NCBI RefSeq assembly: GCF_023674425.1
Contig: NZ_CP098401.1
Coordinates: 620,001-684,000, forward strand
DNA from: Sphingomonas donggukensis
GTDB taxonomy: Bacteria; Pseudomonadota; Alphaproteobacteria; Sphingomonadales; Sphingomonadaceae
Reading direction: 5' to 3'
Length of the DNA: 64,000 nt
Below the pieces are notes generated by a model, which worked only from the letters and a program-made list of their open reading frames with translations, did not search any database and was not told the DNA's origin. Of this stretch, positions 25,299 to 36,244 are shown in pieces. The position numbers were made by a program, and so were the translations under genes. Within the stretch, counting starts at the first letter, position 1; the number at the start of each line of letters is the position of its first letter.

Positions 25299-26501
25299 TC
25301 AGGGGGCGCCGATTTCGGTGCCCCCCTTCCATAGCCGCAGGGCCTTGCCCTGCACCGGCAGCCCCTCAAACGGGGTGTTGCCGTCGGCGGCGGTGATCTG
25401 CCACGGCGTGCCGGCATCGAACAGCAGCAGGTCGGCGGGCTGACCCGCCTGTAGCGTGCCGGTATCGAGCCCCAGTATCCGCGCCGGGTTGGCCGCGAGC
25501 AGCGCGAACAGCCGATCGAGCCCAAATCCCGTCGTCTCCGCCAGGCCGATCGCGAGCGCCAGCAGCGTCGTCGCGCCAGCCGCACCCGGTGCCGAATCGG
25601 CGAAGGGCAAACGCTTTTCCTCCGGCCCGCGCGGGTCGTGGCCCGACGCCAGCACGTCGATCGTGCCGTCGGCCAGCGCCGCCACGCACGCGCGGCGATC
25701 ATCCTCCGACCGGAGCGGCGGGGAGAGATGCGCGAAGGTGCGAAAGTCGCTCATCGCGATGTCGCTCAGCAGCAGATGGCTGGGCGTGATGCCGCAGGTG
25801 ACAGCGACGCCGCGACGCTTGGCCGCGCGGATCAGGTCGAGCGCGGCCGCGGTCGTGACCTGGCGGATGTGCAGCTGTGCACCGGTATCCTCGGCCAGCA
25901 TCAGGTCGCGCGCCACCGCCAGCGCCTCGGCAATGGCGGGCGCGGAGGGGAGGCCCAGCAACGTCGCGGTCAGGCCATCGGTCGCGACCGCGTCGCAGGC
26001 GAGCCCCGCATCCTCGGCATGGCTGACGACGGTCAGCCCGCAATCCTTCGCATAGGCCAGCACCTTGCGCATCAGCCCGGCGTCGCCGATCCAGCGCCGT
26101 CCGGTCGCGACCGCACGCGCGCCAGCGCCAGCGGTGATCGCCATTTCGGCAAGGTCGCGGCCCTCCAGCCCCCTGGTCGCGGCGGCCAGCGGGTGGACCC
26201 ACAATTCGGGCTTCCCCATGGTCGCCGCGCGGCGGACGATGCCCGGGTCGTCGAGCACCGGCGCCTGATCGGGCATCAGCGCGACCCGTACGATCCCGCC
26301 CGCCCGGCACGCCGCCTTGTCGACTGCGAAGGCGCCCAGGTCGACGATGGCGGGCGCAAGATACCGCCCGCGGCAGTCGATGACCGTGGCGTCGGCGGGT
26401 GCGTCGGCAACGATGGTGTCGCCGGCGACGCATAATTCCCCCTCACGCTCTCCGCCCGACGGGCAGACGATGCGCGCGTTGACGAAGCGCAGGCCGGTCA
26501 T
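25299..26501 (-). CDS. Dihydroorotase-like protein lacking metal ligands (PyrC' type)
   Basis: 400-residue amidohydrolase-fold protein that aligns along its length with type I dihydroorotase ([50 protein letters not shown]). However, the HxH metal motif expected after the first strand is replaced by DLGAF (residues 54-58), and the catalytic aspartate motif of the last strand reads GHDPRG instead of DHAPH. This matches the non-catalytic PyrC' partner of aspartate carbamoyltransferase known in pseudomonads. It overlaps pyrB by four bases (ATGA), which fits a complex with PyrB. An active dihydroorotase must lie elsewhere. ATG at 26499-26501 chosen. Confidence 0.88.
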   Translation of the reverse strand: MTGLRFVNARIVCPSGGEREGELCVAGDTIVADAPADATVIDCRGRYLAPAIVDLGAFAVDKAACRAGGIVRVALMPDQAPVLDDPGIVRRAATMGKPELWVHPLAAATRGLEGRDLAEMAITAGAGARAVATGRRWIGDAGLMRKVLAYAKDCGLTVVSHAEDAGLACDAVATDGLTATLLGLPSAPAIAEALAVARDLMLAEDTGAQLHIRQVTTAAALDLIRAAKRRGVAVTCGITPSHLLLSDIAMSDFRTFAHLSPPLRSEDDRRACVAALADGTIDVLASGHDPRGPEEKRLPFADSAPGAAGATTLLALAIGLAETTGFGLDRLFALLAANPARILGLDTGTLQAGQPADLLLFDAGTPWQITAADGNTPFEGLPVQGKALRLWKGGTEIGAP

Positions 26502-27487
26502 GCCCAACCCTCCACGCCGCGTTCGGCACGGGTCAGTACATCCAGACACGCCATGCGCACCGCCACGCCCATTTCGACCTGCTCGGTGATCGCCGAGCGG
26601 GTGGGGTGGTCGGCGACGTCGGAGGCGATCTCCACTCCGCGGTTCATCGGGCCGGGATGCATCACCAGCGCGTCGTCCTTCGCGCGCGCCAGCCGCTCCG
26701 TGGTCAGGCCGTAGCGGGCATGGAATTCGCGCGGGGAGGGGATGAAGCCCCCGCTCATCCGCTCGTTCTGCACGCGCAGCATCATCACCACGTCCGCCCC
26801 CTCCAGCGCGGCGTCGAAATCGGTGAACGGCGTGACCCCGAACCCCTCGATCCCCGGCGGCATCAGCGTCGAGGGCGCGCAGACGCGGACCTCCGCCGCC
26901 AGAGCGGTGAGCGCCAGGATGTTCGATCGCGCGACCCGGCTGTGTAGCAGGTCGCCGCAGATCACCACGCGCTGCCCGGCGATGCTGCCGCGGCGGCGGC
27001 GGATCGTGAGGGCGTCGAGCAGCGCCTGGGTCGGGTGTTCGTGGCGCCCGTCACCGGCGTTGAGCACGGGGCAATCGACCTTGTCCGCGATCAACTGCAC
27101 CGCGCCCGAACTCATGTGGCGGATGACGATGACGTCGGCACGCATGGCGTTCAGCGTCACCGCGGTGTCGATCAGCGTCTCGCCCTTCTTCACGCTCGAT
27201 TGCGCGGCGTGCATGTTGACGACGTCGGCACCCAGGCGCTTGCCCGCGATCTCGAAGCTCAGCAGCGTGCGGGTCGAGTTTTCGAAGAAGGCATTGATCT
27301 GGGTGAGGCCGTCCAGCCGCTTGTCGGGCGTGGCGCGGGCGCGGTTGGCGTCCACCCATTGCTCGGCCTCGTCGATCAGGAACAGGATCTCGTGCGGCTG
27401 TAACCCGGCGATGCCGGTCAGGTGCCGATGCGGGAACGCCGCGCGGCCATGAAGCTGCGCGGAGGGGCGGTGGTCTGAGGCGTGCAT
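26498..27487 (-). CDS. pyrB: Aspartate carbamoyltransferase catalytic subunit
   Basis: Joins carbamoyl phosphate and aspartate, the first committed pyrimidine step. 329 residues with [23 protein letters not shown] (carbamoyl phosphate loop), [27 protein letters not shown] and the aspartate-side [10 protein letters not shown]. It is translationally coupled to the dihydroorotase-like gene, so the two likely form the large PyrB-PyrC' class of complex. There is no pyrI regulatory subunit here. Confidence 0.95.
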   Translation of the reverse strand: MHASDHRPSAQLHGRAAFPHRHLTGIAGLQPHEILFLIDEAEQWVDANRARATPDKRLDGLTQINAFFENSTRTLLSFEIAGKRLGADVVNMHAAQSSVKKGETLIDTAVTLNAMRADVIVIRHMSSGAVQLIADKVDCPVLNAGDGRHEHPTQALLDALTIRRRRGSIAGQRVVICGDLLHSRVARSNILALTALAAEVRVCAPSTLMPPGIEGFGVTPFTDFDAALEGADVVMMLRVQNERMSGGFIPSPREFHARYGLTTERLARAKDDALVMHPGPMNRGVEIASDVADHPTRSAITEQVEMGVAVRMACLDVLTRAERGVEGWA

Positions 27488-27651
27488 TAAAGCGGTTGCC
27501 TAGCCGGGCGCGGGCGATGCGGCAAGGTTCCGAAAGTTCCGCGAAACGATGGCATCTAGGAACTTTCCACCCCTCCGATGCGAAGACCTCGCTCCGGCGA
27601 ATTTGCGCCCACGCCCGTCCAAGCAGATTTGGCGCGTGTAGGACAGGCGTT
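27488..27651. other. Gap upstream of pyrB
   Basis: The S41 peptidase gene ends at 27652 and pyrB starts at 27487, both on minus. No repeat, leader peptide or obvious pyrimidine-type attenuator was seen; a promoter for pyrB is expected here. Confidence 0.4.
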
Positions 27652-29124
27652 TCAGCCGAGCATTGCGAGCGCCCGGTCCATCGCCACATCGGTTCCGGAT
27701 GCGGTCGCCTGCGGTGACCGTGCGGCGATGATGTCGGGAACGATGCCGGCGTCGGGCTCGGCGGTGCGCGGGAAGGTGCCGATCAGCGGCAGGTCGGCCT
27801 CCAGACCCGTCTCTGGCAGGCGAAAGAAATAGAAGCATCCGCCGTTGATCCCGCGCCGGTTGCCGCCGGTCGGCTCCCCGACCAGCGTGCCGAGGCGTTC
27901 GCGCTGGATCATCTGCGCGAACGCAAACGTGGCCGAGCTGTTCTGCGGCCCGGTCAGGACGACGATCTTGCCGGTGTAGCGCGGCCCCTTCGGCGCGATG
28001 ACGGTCGCGCCGCGCTCTTCGCCGGCCAGTTCGTAGAAGCGATCGTCGTAGCGCGCCGCCCCGACGCCGAGCGTGTCGAACGCGCGGTCCCAGGTGTCGC
28101 AATAGGGGCGCAGGTCCGCGGGCAGCGTCTGATAGCGCACCAGACGGCGGGCAGGGTCGGACACGATCGGGCGATCGGTCAGCCGCGCGACCAGCGCGTC
28201 GCCGCAATCCTCCCCACCCTCGTTGCGGCGGATATCGACGATCAGCGCGGGCACGCGATCGGCGACGAGGCGATCGACCTCCGCATCCAGCCAGCCGCGC
28301 CAGTTCCATTTCGAATTGTAGAGCCCCCAGCCGTTCATCGTCAGCACGCCCGCGCGCCCGCGTCGCGCCATCGTCCAGATCGGCCCGTCGTCGCGCCCAG
28401 CGTCGGCAATGGCCTGCTGCGATCGCCGTTTCTCGAGCGTCACCGCATCGACCAACGCCGCGCGGCGGCGGCCATCGGGGGCGGCGATCTGCAAGGCATA
28501 GCGCGTCCGCCCGCCGAAGATCAGCGCGTAGAAGACGTCGAAACTCTCGTACCCGTCCTCGCCCAGCACCGACATCAGCTGTCGCCGCTTGGCGTCGTTG
28601 TGTCCGTCGGCGCGGGCGACCTGCATCAACGCCGAAAGGATCGTGCGCGCGGGGCGACCGTCGATGGCCAGGATCTCGCTGCCGGGCGCGATGCCGGTCG
28701 CGAACGGATCGGCGGTGACGATCATCCGATCGCCCAGCCACACGAACTGGAGCGGCAGGCGGGTGGGTGCGTCGAACAGCGCGGCGCGCACCGCCTTCGA
28801 CTGGTTGTAGAAATTGGCGTAGCTGTGCCCGCAGCGGATCGTCGCCAGGCATCGCGACAGCGCGACATAGAAGCCGCCGAGCGTTAGCGGGCGCCGCGCC
28901 GCGTCGGCCAGCTGGTCGAACCGGGCATCGACCTGCGCCTGCGTATTGTAACGGAGCAGGCCGGGATGGAGCCGGCCATACGCCTGTCGCAACAGGCGGA
29001 TGTCGGCTTGCATCGCCTGAACGGTGAGCGTCGGCGGCGCGACCGCGCCAAGCGCGCGGATTGCCGTCCCACCGGTGAGTGCGGCGCCGGCACCCAGCAT
29101 CGAACGTCGCGTCAGACCGGGCAT
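27652..29124 (-). CDS. S41-family peptidase, Tat-exported
   Basis: 490 residues. The N-terminus MPGLTRRSMLGAGAALTGG has a twin-arginine signal. The C-terminal half is an S41 (tail-specific protease like) fold: ALIVDIRRNEGGEDCGDALV, then KIVVLTGPQNSSATFAFAQM containing the expected catalytic serine, and GEPTGGNRRGINGG. No PDZ domain is obvious. The ATG at 29122-29124 has GGAGG five bases upstream. It lies 55 bases after ruvX in the same direction. Substrate unknown. Confidence 0.83.
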   Translation of the reverse strand: MPGLTRRSMLGAGAALTGGTAIRALGAVAPPTLTVQAMQADIRLLRQAYGRLHPGLLRYNTQAQVDARFDQLADAARRPLTLGGFYVALSRCLATIRCGHSYANFYNQSKAVRAALFDAPTRLPLQFVWLGDRMIVTADPFATGIAPGSEILAIDGRPARTILSALMQVARADGHNDAKRRQLMSVLGEDGYESFDVFYALIFGGRTRYALQIAAPDGRRRAALVDAVTLEKRRSQQAIADAGRDDGPIWTMARRGRAGVLTMNGWGLYNSKWNWRGWLDAEVDRLVADRVPALIVDIRRNEGGEDCGDALVARLTDRPIVSDPARRLVRYQTLPADLRPYCDTWDRAFDTLGVGAARYDDRFYELAGEERGATVIAPKGPRYTGKIVVLTGPQNSSATFAFAQMIQRERLGTLVGEPTGGNRRGINGGCFYFFRLPETGLEADLPLIGTFPRTAEPDAGIVPDIIAARSPQATASGTDVAMDRALAMLG

Positions 29125-29179
29125 CGCGTCCTCCGTGATCGCCGGAGGATGCGCTGACCGCGCGCCCTGCGCAAGCGGA

Positions 29180-29647
29180 TCAGGCGGCGACGTTGACCAG
29201 CGCGTCGATCGCGGCCTGCAGGATGTGCGCGGCGGCAAGGTTGTCGACGCGCTCGGCGCGCTTGGCGCGCGACAGATCCTGCTCGATCATCACCCGCTCG
29301 ACCGCGACGGTCGACCAGCGTTCGTCCCACAGCAGAATCGGCAGCGCGAGATCGAGGAGATTGCGGGCGAACGCGCGGGTCGATTGCGTCCGCGGCGAAT
29401 CACTGCCGTCGAGGTTGAGCGGCAGGCCGATGACGATGCCCCGCACCGACTGGGGACTAAGCATCGCCGCCAGCAACGCCTTGTCCGCGGTGAACTTCGT
29501 GCGGCGGATCAGGGTCGCGGGGCTCGCGAAGCTCCACCCGGCATCGCACAGCGCGGTGCCGATCGTCTTCGTGCCCACGTCGAGCCCGAGCAACCGCCCG
29601 CCGGCGGGAAGGGCGGCGCGGAAGTCGGCGGGGGCGGCGGTTATCAT
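29180..29647 (-). CDS. ruvX: Putative Holliday junction resolvase / pre-16S rRNA nuclease
   Basis: 155-residue YqgF-type RNase H-fold protein: [48 protein letters not shown] and the final acidic [16 protein letters not shown]. Family members finish 16S rRNA 5' ends and have been proposed as junction resolvases. ATG at 29645-29647 with GGAG upstream. Its closeness to pyrB resembles the yqgF-pyrB arrangement in other proteobacteria. Confidence 0.9.
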   Translation of the reverse strand: MITAAPADFRAALPAGGRLLGLDVGTKTIGTALCDAGWSFASPATLIRRTKFTADKALLAAMLSPQSVRGIVIGLPLNLDGSDSPRTQSTRAFARNLLDLALPILLWDERWSTVAVERVMIEQDLSRAKRAERVDNLAAAHILQAAIDALVNVAA

Positions 29648-29664
29648 CGCGACGCTCCAAAAAT

Positions 29665-29741
29665 CCGTTCGTTTCGAGCGTAGTCGAGAAACTGACCCGG
29701 GCGCTGCATCACCGTTTCTCGACTTCGCTCGAAACGAACGG
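29665..29741. repeat. Inverted pair of palindromic elements (family E)
   Basis: CCGTTCGTTTCGAGCG at the left mirrors a 28-base unit at 29714-29741 (starts GTTTCTCGACTT, ends AACGAACGG). The same 28 bases recur exactly at 37581-37608 and 43084-43111. It fills the gap between ruvX and the DUF3089 gene. Confidence 0.8.
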
Positions 29742-29747
29742 GAAAGC

Positions 29748-30872
29748 TCACTTCCCGAACGCCGCCAGCCGTCGCGCTGCATCGGCGCGGACGTTCCCCC
29801 AGAACAGGCTGACGTCGTACACGTGATAATTGTTGCCCGGCAGCACGTAGCTGCCGACGTCGGGGCCCTCGCCGATCATCAGCAGGCCGCGCCCGTCGCA
29901 GCGCGCGGGGACGCGACCGGCCTCCAGCATCGCCGACGTCAGGTCGTTGCTGGGGAACAGCGTGCCGAGGTTGGCCGACGCCGGCGCGCTGCCGTTTGCG
30001 GTGCCGGTCAGCGGGTTGGTGCAGACCATCGCGGTGCCCTTGCGCGAGCGGCCGTCGAAGCCGGTGGTCGCATCGAAGGTGTCGAGGATCAGCGACGCGT
30101 CGGCCGGCTCGGCGAAACTCTGCCACGACAGCAGGCACCCGGTCTGGTCGGCACGGGTGCATTCGGGGAGGCCCAGCGCGGCCAGATCGGTGTCGCGCGA
30201 TACCGGCCAGCCAATGACATAGGCCGCGACGATGCGCTTCGCGAGCGGCGTGCCGGCAACGCGCTCACGCAGCAGCCGCGTCAAGTGGAGGCCGCCCTGG
30301 CTGTGCCCGGCCAGGATGATCGGGCGGTCGGGATTGGCGGCCAGGAACGTGTCGAACGCCGCCGCGACGTCGCGGTAGGCGAGCGCCAGCGCCTGTTCGG
30401 CATCCTTGCGCGTCGTCAGGAACGCCCCGAACGCCGCCTGGCGATAGCGGGGTGCCCAGACCTGTCCCGCCGCGTTGAACGCGCTTGCCTGGCCGCGCAG
30501 GAACAACGCCGCGCGGTCGTTCGCCTCGCGGTCGTCGAGCGGGGCGTTCCAGTGATCGGAGGCGAGGTAGGAGGTCGGGTGGATGAAGAAGACCGCGCCG
30601 CCGCCGTCCGCGGCCTGCTGACCCTCGGGCACCCACAGCGCCGGGCTGTTCGCGATGTCGGGGCGGGCCAGCCACATGCGACGGGCGGCATAGGCGTCGC
30701 CGCGCAGCGCCGGCTTCGCCTCGAACGCGACGCTCGGCGTCATGTACCGCCGCATCAGGTCGATGCCGAACAGGCGGTAGGCAAAGGCTGCGGCGATCGC
30801 GAGCACGATCAAGCCGGCGACGACATAAAGGAATTTCCTGGCCAAGCTGTCTCTCGTTGTGCGGTGCAACAT
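29748..30872 (-). CDS. DUF3089 alpha/beta hydrolase
   Basis: 374-residue membrane-anchored hydrolase. A transmembrane segment ([22 protein letters not shown]) precedes a DUF3089 domain with [19 protein letters not shown] and the nucleophile elbow [17 protein letters not shown]. The C-terminal region has [19 protein letters not shown], which supplies the histidine. Probably a periplasmic esterase or lipase; substrate unknown. The ATG at 30870-30872 is chosen, but other starts are close and no ribosome site decides. Confidence 0.8.
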   Translation of the reverse strand: MLHRTTRDSLARKFLYVVAGLIVLAIAAAFAYRLFGIDLMRRYMTPSVAFEAKPALRGDAYAARRMWLARPDIANSPALWVPEGQQAADGGGAVFFIHPTSYLASDHWNAPLDDREANDRAALFLRGQASAFNAAGQVWAPRYRQAAFGAFLTTRKDAEQALALAYRDVAAAFDTFLAANPDRPIILAGHSQGGLHLTRLLRERVAGTPLAKRIVAAYVIGWPVSRDTDLAALGLPECTRADQTGCLLSWQSFAEPADASLILDTFDATTGFDGRSRKGTAMVCTNPLTGTANGSAPASANLGTLFPSNDLTSAMLEAGRVPARCDGRGLLMIGEGPDVGSYVLPGNNYHVYDVSLFWGNVRADAARRLAAFGK

Positions 30873-30997
30873 GGCGCGGGCCGCCACAATCGCAAATTTC
30901 CTGCATCAGGAATGCGCCGCGCGCAATCGTCGCGGGCGGCGTTCGTGAGCGGAGGTTCCATTTGCATGCGTGGCGGAGGCTCTGCTAGCCGCGGGCC

Positions 30998-31285
30998 ATG
31001 TCCGTAGATACCGCAACCGTGAAGAAGGTCGCCAGCCTCGCGCGCATCGCCATCACCGATGACGACGCCGCGCGCATGGTGCCCGAACTCAACAACATCC
31101 TCGGCTGGATCGAACAGCTGGGCGAAGTCGACACCGCCGGCGTCGCGCCGATGACCGCCGTGATCCCCAACCACCTGCGCCTGCGCGACGACGTCGTCAC
31201 CGACGGCAACGTGCGCGACAAGGTTCTGGCGAACGCGCCGGTGGCCGAACACGGCTTCTTCGCCGTGCCCAAGGTGATCGAATAA
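30998..31285 (+). CDS. gatC: Asp/Glu-tRNA amidotransferase subunit C
   Basis: Small 95-residue subunit that stabilises GatA on GatB in the complex converting Glu-tRNA(Gln) and Asp-tRNA(Asn) to the amide forms. Motifs: [34 protein letters not shown] and [20 protein letters not shown]. Start at ATG 30998. It overlaps gatA at TAATG (31283-31287). Confidence 0.95.
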   Translation: MSVDTATVKKVASLARIAITDDDAARMVPELNNILGWIEQLGEVDTAGVAPMTAVIPNHLRLRDDVVTDGNVRDKVLANAPVAEHGFFAVPKVIE

Positions 31286-32769
31286 TGACCGAGCTGACCG
31301 ATCTGGGCGTCCGCGCCCTTCGCGATGGCGTCCGCGAGGGCGCGTTTTCCGCGGTCGAGGTGGCCGAAGCGTTTTCGGCGCGCGTCGCCGCGGCGTCGGT
31401 GCTGAACGCCTTCATCGTCGAAACCCCCGACCATGCCCTTGCCGCCGCGCGCGAGGCCGACCGGGCTCGTGCTGCGGGCGAGGCGCCGAAGCCGCTGGCA
31501 GGCGTGCCGATCGGCATGAAGGATCTGTTCGCGACGAAGGGCGTGCAGACGACCGCGGCGAGCCACATCCTCGAGGGCTTCGTGCCCGAATACGAAAGCA
31601 CCGTGTCGCAGAACCTGTGGGACGCGGGCGCGGGGATGCTGGGGAAGCTGAACCTCGACCAGTTCGCGATGGGCTCGTCGAACGAGACGAGTTTCTTCGG
31701 CAACGTCCTGTCGCCGTGGCGGCGCAACGACGGCGGCAACGCGCCGCTGGCGCCCGGCGGATCGTCAGGCGGATCGTCGTCGGCGATCGCGGCGCGGCTG
31801 TGTCCGGCGGCGACCGGCACGGACACCGGAGGCTCGATCCGCCAGCCCGCCGCCTTTACCGGCATTGCGGGTATCAAGCCGACCTATGGCCGCTGCTCGC
31901 GCTGGGGGACGGTGGCGTTCGCCTCGTCGCTCGACCAGGCCGGGCCGATGGCGCGCGACGTCACCGATTGCGCGATCATGCTGGAGGCGATGGCGGGCTT
32001 CGACGCGAAGGACGCAACCTCGCTGCAGCTCGACGTGCCTAAGTGGGAGGCGGGGCTGAACCCCAGCCTCGCCGGCAAGCGCATCGGCATCCCGCGCGAA
32101 TACCGCGTCGACAACATGCCCGAGGAAATCGAGGCGCTGTGGCAGCAGGGCATAGACTGGGCGAAAGACGCCGGCGCCGAGATCGTCGAGGTCAGCCTGC
32201 CGCACACCAAATACGCGCTGCCGGCCTATTACATCATCGCGCCTGCCGAGGCATCGTCGAATCTGGCGCGCTATGACGGCGTCCGCTTCGGCCTGCGCGA
32301 CCTGCCGGCGGGGGCAGGGTTGCAGGACATGTACGCCGCGACCCGCGCCGCCGGCTTCGGCGACGAGGTGAAGCGCCGGATCATGATCGGCACCTATGTC
32401 CTGTCCGCAGGGTTTTACGACGCATACTTCACACAGGCTTCGAAGGTCCGCACGCTGATCGCGCAGGATTTCGACAAGGCTTGGGAGACGTGCGACCTGC
32501 TGCTGACGCCGACCGCACCGTCGGCGGCGTTCGCGTTGGGCGAGAAGAGCGCCGATCCACTGGCGATGTATTTGAATGACGTCTTTACGGTACCGTCGAG
32601 CCTCGCCGGCCTACCCGCGATGAGCGTGCCGGGGGGCGTCGACAAGCACGGCCTGCCACTGGGTCTGCAGATCATCGGCAAGGCACTCGACGAACAGGGC
32701 GTCCTCAACGCCGGTCTGGCGCTCGAACAACGCGCGGGCTTCACCGCGCGGGCGGAGCAATGGTGGTAA
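31285..32769 (+). CDS. gatA: Asp/Glu-tRNA amidotransferase subunit A
   Basis: Amidase-signature subunit that releases ammonia from glutamine. 494 residues with the catalytic lysine in [21 protein letters not shown], the glycine/serine-rich motif [32 protein letters not shown] split by the cis-serine and nucleophile serine, and [20 protein letters not shown]. Second gene of the gatCAB operon. Needed because such bacteria usually lack GlnRS and/or AsnRS. Confidence 0.96.
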   Translation: MTELTDLGVRALRDGVREGAFSAVEVAEAFSARVAAASVLNAFIVETPDHALAAAREADRARAAGEAPKPLAGVPIGMKDLFATKGVQTTAASHILEGFVPEYESTVSQNLWDAGAGMLGKLNLDQFAMGSSNETSFFGNVLSPWRRNDGGNAPLAPGGSSGGSSSAIAARLCPAATGTDTGGSIRQPAAFTGIAGIKPTYGRCSRWGTVAFASSLDQAGPMARDVTDCAIMLEAMAGFDAKDATSLQLDVPKWEAGLNPSLAGKRIGIPREYRVDNMPEEIEALWQQGIDWAKDAGAEIVEVSLPHTKYALPAYYIIAPAEASSNLARYDGVRFGLRDLPAGAGLQDMYAATRAAGFGDEVKRRIMIGTYVLSAGFYDAYFTQASKVRTLIAQDFDKAWETCDLLLTPTAPSAAFALGEKSADPLAMYLNDVFTVPSSLAGLPAMSVPGGVDKHGLPLGLQIIGKALDEQGVLNAGLALEQRAGFTARAEQWW

Positions 32770-32946
32770 GCTTTCTCGATTGGGTGAGCGGGCTTGGCGA
32801 TCTAGCCGGCCTTATCCCTGATTGGGCAGCGAAGCGTGATGACGACCTACCGGCAAAACGTCGCACGACGCCGATGCCGAACCCGAATAGCGAACCTAGG
32901 GCGAAGCACCCTCTGTTGCGACGCCCAATCCGCGGATTGAAACAAG

Positions 32947-32954
<8 letters not shown>
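32760..32954 (+). CDS. Possible 64-residue protein between gatA and gatB
   Basis: An ATG inside the last codons of gatA opens a frame that fills the whole 177-base gap and ends 8 bases into gatB, so it would be coupled to both. It encodes [20 protein letters not shown], then a charged, proline-rich tail. Base composition here is a little lower in GC than the neighbours. No family recognised; it may simply be spacer. Confidence 0.35.
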
Positions 32955-34419
<1,465 letters not shown>

Positions 34420-34520
34420 GCCTGCGCGCGCGTCCGACTGCGGACACTTGCCCTCGATACGGCGTGCGATATCTTCCGCGCACAAGCGGATGATTCGACG
34501 CCGTTTCGAAGGGGGCATGG

Positions 34521-35141
34521 ATGAGATTTGGGGGAGGCGCCGCCGCGCTGGCGGTGGTGGCAATGGTCGCGGCCGAGGTGCCCGCGACCGCGCAGCAGGC
34601 AGCAAGCGGGACGACCTATCTGGCCGACAGCGGTTCGCCGTTCGGCGCACCCGGAGAGGTCGGCGATGCCGCGTCGGTGACGATGCCCGAACTCGCCTTC
34701 AAGGGCGACGGGACCGAGGCTGCCAACTTCGACAAATATTACGCCTTCCACCGTGCCGACACCGATTTCTCGACTGCGTTCGCCGACATCTCCGAATGCG
34801 ACGGCTACGCGCGCGGGCTCCAGAGCGGGATCGGCTATATGCAGACGCCCTATCCCTATGCGGGGACGCTGGGCGGCGCGATCGGCGGGGCGCTGGGCAA
34901 TGCGATGGCGGTGATGATCTTCGGATCGGCGGAAAAGCGCCGGCTGCGCCGCGTCAACATGCGCACCTGCATGAATTTCAAGGGCTATGACCGGTACGGC
35001 CTGACCAAGGACGTGTGGGACAAGTTCAATTTCGAGGAAGGCCTGTCGGGCGTCGATGCCGACAAGCGGCGGGCGTTTCTGAAGCAGCAGGCGCTGGTCG
35101 CTGCCTCGGGCAACCTCCAGGGGAAGGCACTCGGCCTGTGA
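34521..35141 (+). CDS. Secreted hypothetical protein with glycine-zipper segment
   Basis: 206 residues with a signal peptide (MRFGGGAAALAVVAMVAAEV, cleaved near ATAQQ), a region with DKYYAFHRADTDFSTAFADISECDGYARG, a glycine-zipper-like hydrophobic segment (YAGTLGGAIGGALGNAMAVMIFG) and a C-terminal RVNMRTCMNFKGYDRYGL. Two conserved-looking cysteines could form a disulfide. AAGGGGG precedes the ATG. Its stop overlaps the next gene (GTGA), so the pair is an operon. Family not recognised. Confidence 0.65.
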   Translation: MRFGGGAAALAVVAMVAAEVPATAQQAASGTTYLADSGSPFGAPGEVGDAASVTMPELAFKGDGTEAANFDKYYAFHRADTDFSTAFADISECDGYARGLQSGIGYMQTPYPYAGTLGGAIGGALGNAMAVMIFGSAEKRRLRRVNMRTCMNFKGYDRYGLTKDVWDKFNFEEGLSGVDADKRRAFLKQQALVAASGNLQGKALGL

Positions 35142-35983
35142 AGACCATCCTGTTCGCAGCGGCGATCGCCGCCATCGCCACGCCCGCCATCGCCAGGAAC
35201 GACGATCCCGTCTTCGTCGAGAGTGCCGCGGTCAAGGACAAGCCGACCGTCGCGCTCGACCCCACCAAGGCGTACGTCCTGCTGCGCAGCGAAGTGCAGA
35301 CGCCGATGTACCTGATGAAGCTGCCGACCTCGGAGGATCAGGCCGCTTACGACAGGATGCGCGCCGAGGCGCTGGTGAAGGCGCACGGCAAATACGAGAA
35401 AAAGCTCGCCAACTACGAGCGCGACCTGAAGGCGGCGGAGAAGGCGCCCGGCTACCGCGTCGGCGACAAGCCGGTCGAGCCGACCGAGGCGAATTTCGAA
35501 TTCACCCCGTTCGCGCTGATGGCGGCGGTCGGCATCGGGCCTATCAACCGCTTCGCCAAGCAGGGCGGCTCGACCTATCTGCACGAAGTGACGCCGGGCA
35601 CCTACCGCGTGTACGGCTTCCTGTCGGCGGCGCCGGGTGTCGCGGCGATGGGTTCTTGCTTCTGCATGGGCAGCGTGAAGTTCGACGCGCGGGCAGGGGA
35701 GATCACCGACCTGGGCGTGATCGAAAAGGCCGAACCGGTCGACCGGCCCGATGGCGACAGCAGCTATCCGATGGTGATGACCGGGCAGAAGCTGTTCGTA
35801 CCTGCCGGTGCCGACACGCCGATGGACCCGCGTCTGGCAAGCGCGAAAATCGTGCCGGCGACGTTCCGCGCCGCGGGCAAGATGCCGAATTATTTCGGGC
35901 TGACGATCACGCGGGTGCCGGACATGCCCGGCGTGCTACGCTACGACCGCGACCGGATCGTCGATCTGGCCGCAGCTCGGTAG
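35138..35983 (+). CDS. Secreted hypothetical protein
   Basis: Starts at a GTG (35138) overlapping the previous stop. 281 residues: signal peptide (MKTILFAAAIAAIATPAIAR), then TKAYVLLRSEVQTPMYLMKLP, a charged coiled segment (KYEKKLANYERDLKAAEK), and a beta-rich part with VTPGTYRVYGF and MGSCFCMGSVKFDA. The VTPGTYRVYG stretch and the pairing with another exported protein hint at a cell-envelope role, similar in flavour to DUF2846 proteins. Not recognised further. Confidence 0.65.
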   Translation: MKTILFAAAIAAIATPAIARNDDPVFVESAAVKDKPTVALDPTKAYVLLRSEVQTPMYLMKLPTSEDQAAYDRMRAEALVKAHGKYEKKLANYERDLKAAEKAPGYRVGDKPVEPTEANFEFTPFALMAAVGIGPINRFAKQGGSTYLHEVTPGTYRVYGFLSAAPGVAAMGSCFCMGSVKFDARAGEITDLGVIEKAEPVDRPDGDSSYPMVMTGQKLFVPAGADTPMDPRLASAKIVPATFRAAGKMPNYFGLTITRVPDMPGVLRYDRDRIVDLAAAR

Positions 35984-36000
35984 CGGGGAGGGCGACGCGC

Positions 36001-36198
36001 CTAGTGGGCGTCGTCGCCCTGGTTCTTCGTGACGCCGGCGGTGCCGCCGATGCCGTCTGGGATGCCGGTCGGTTCGAGCGGCCCGTCACCGTTGCCGCCT
36101 TCGCCGCGCTCCAAAGCGTCGCGGCGGGCATCGACCGCCTGTTCGATGTCGCTACGGTCGTCGTCCGGGTTGCTCTGGCGGCGGTCGGGGTCGGTCAT
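36001..36198 (-). CDS. Short acidic hypothetical protein
   Basis: 65 residues, highly charged and glycine-rich (MTDPDRRQSNPDDDRSDIEQ at the start, GGNGDGPLEPTGIPDG later). Three ATGs stand in a row at 36196-36204; the last is best placed, 7 bases after AAGGAG. Probably intrinsically disordered. It lies 46 bases downstream of the antiporter gene on the same strand. Confidence 0.55.
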   Translation of the reverse strand: MTDPDRRQSNPDDDRSDIEQAVDARRDALERGEGGNGDGPLEPTGIPDGIGGTAGVTKNQGDDAH

Positions 36199-36244
36199 CA
36201 TCATTCTCCTTCGCCGGGCCAACGCTTGGCGACGATGCCCGGGT

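Noticed and set aside
27488..27651. Possible pyrimidine-type attenuator before pyrB
   Set aside because: No hairpin with T run and no leader frame were visible.
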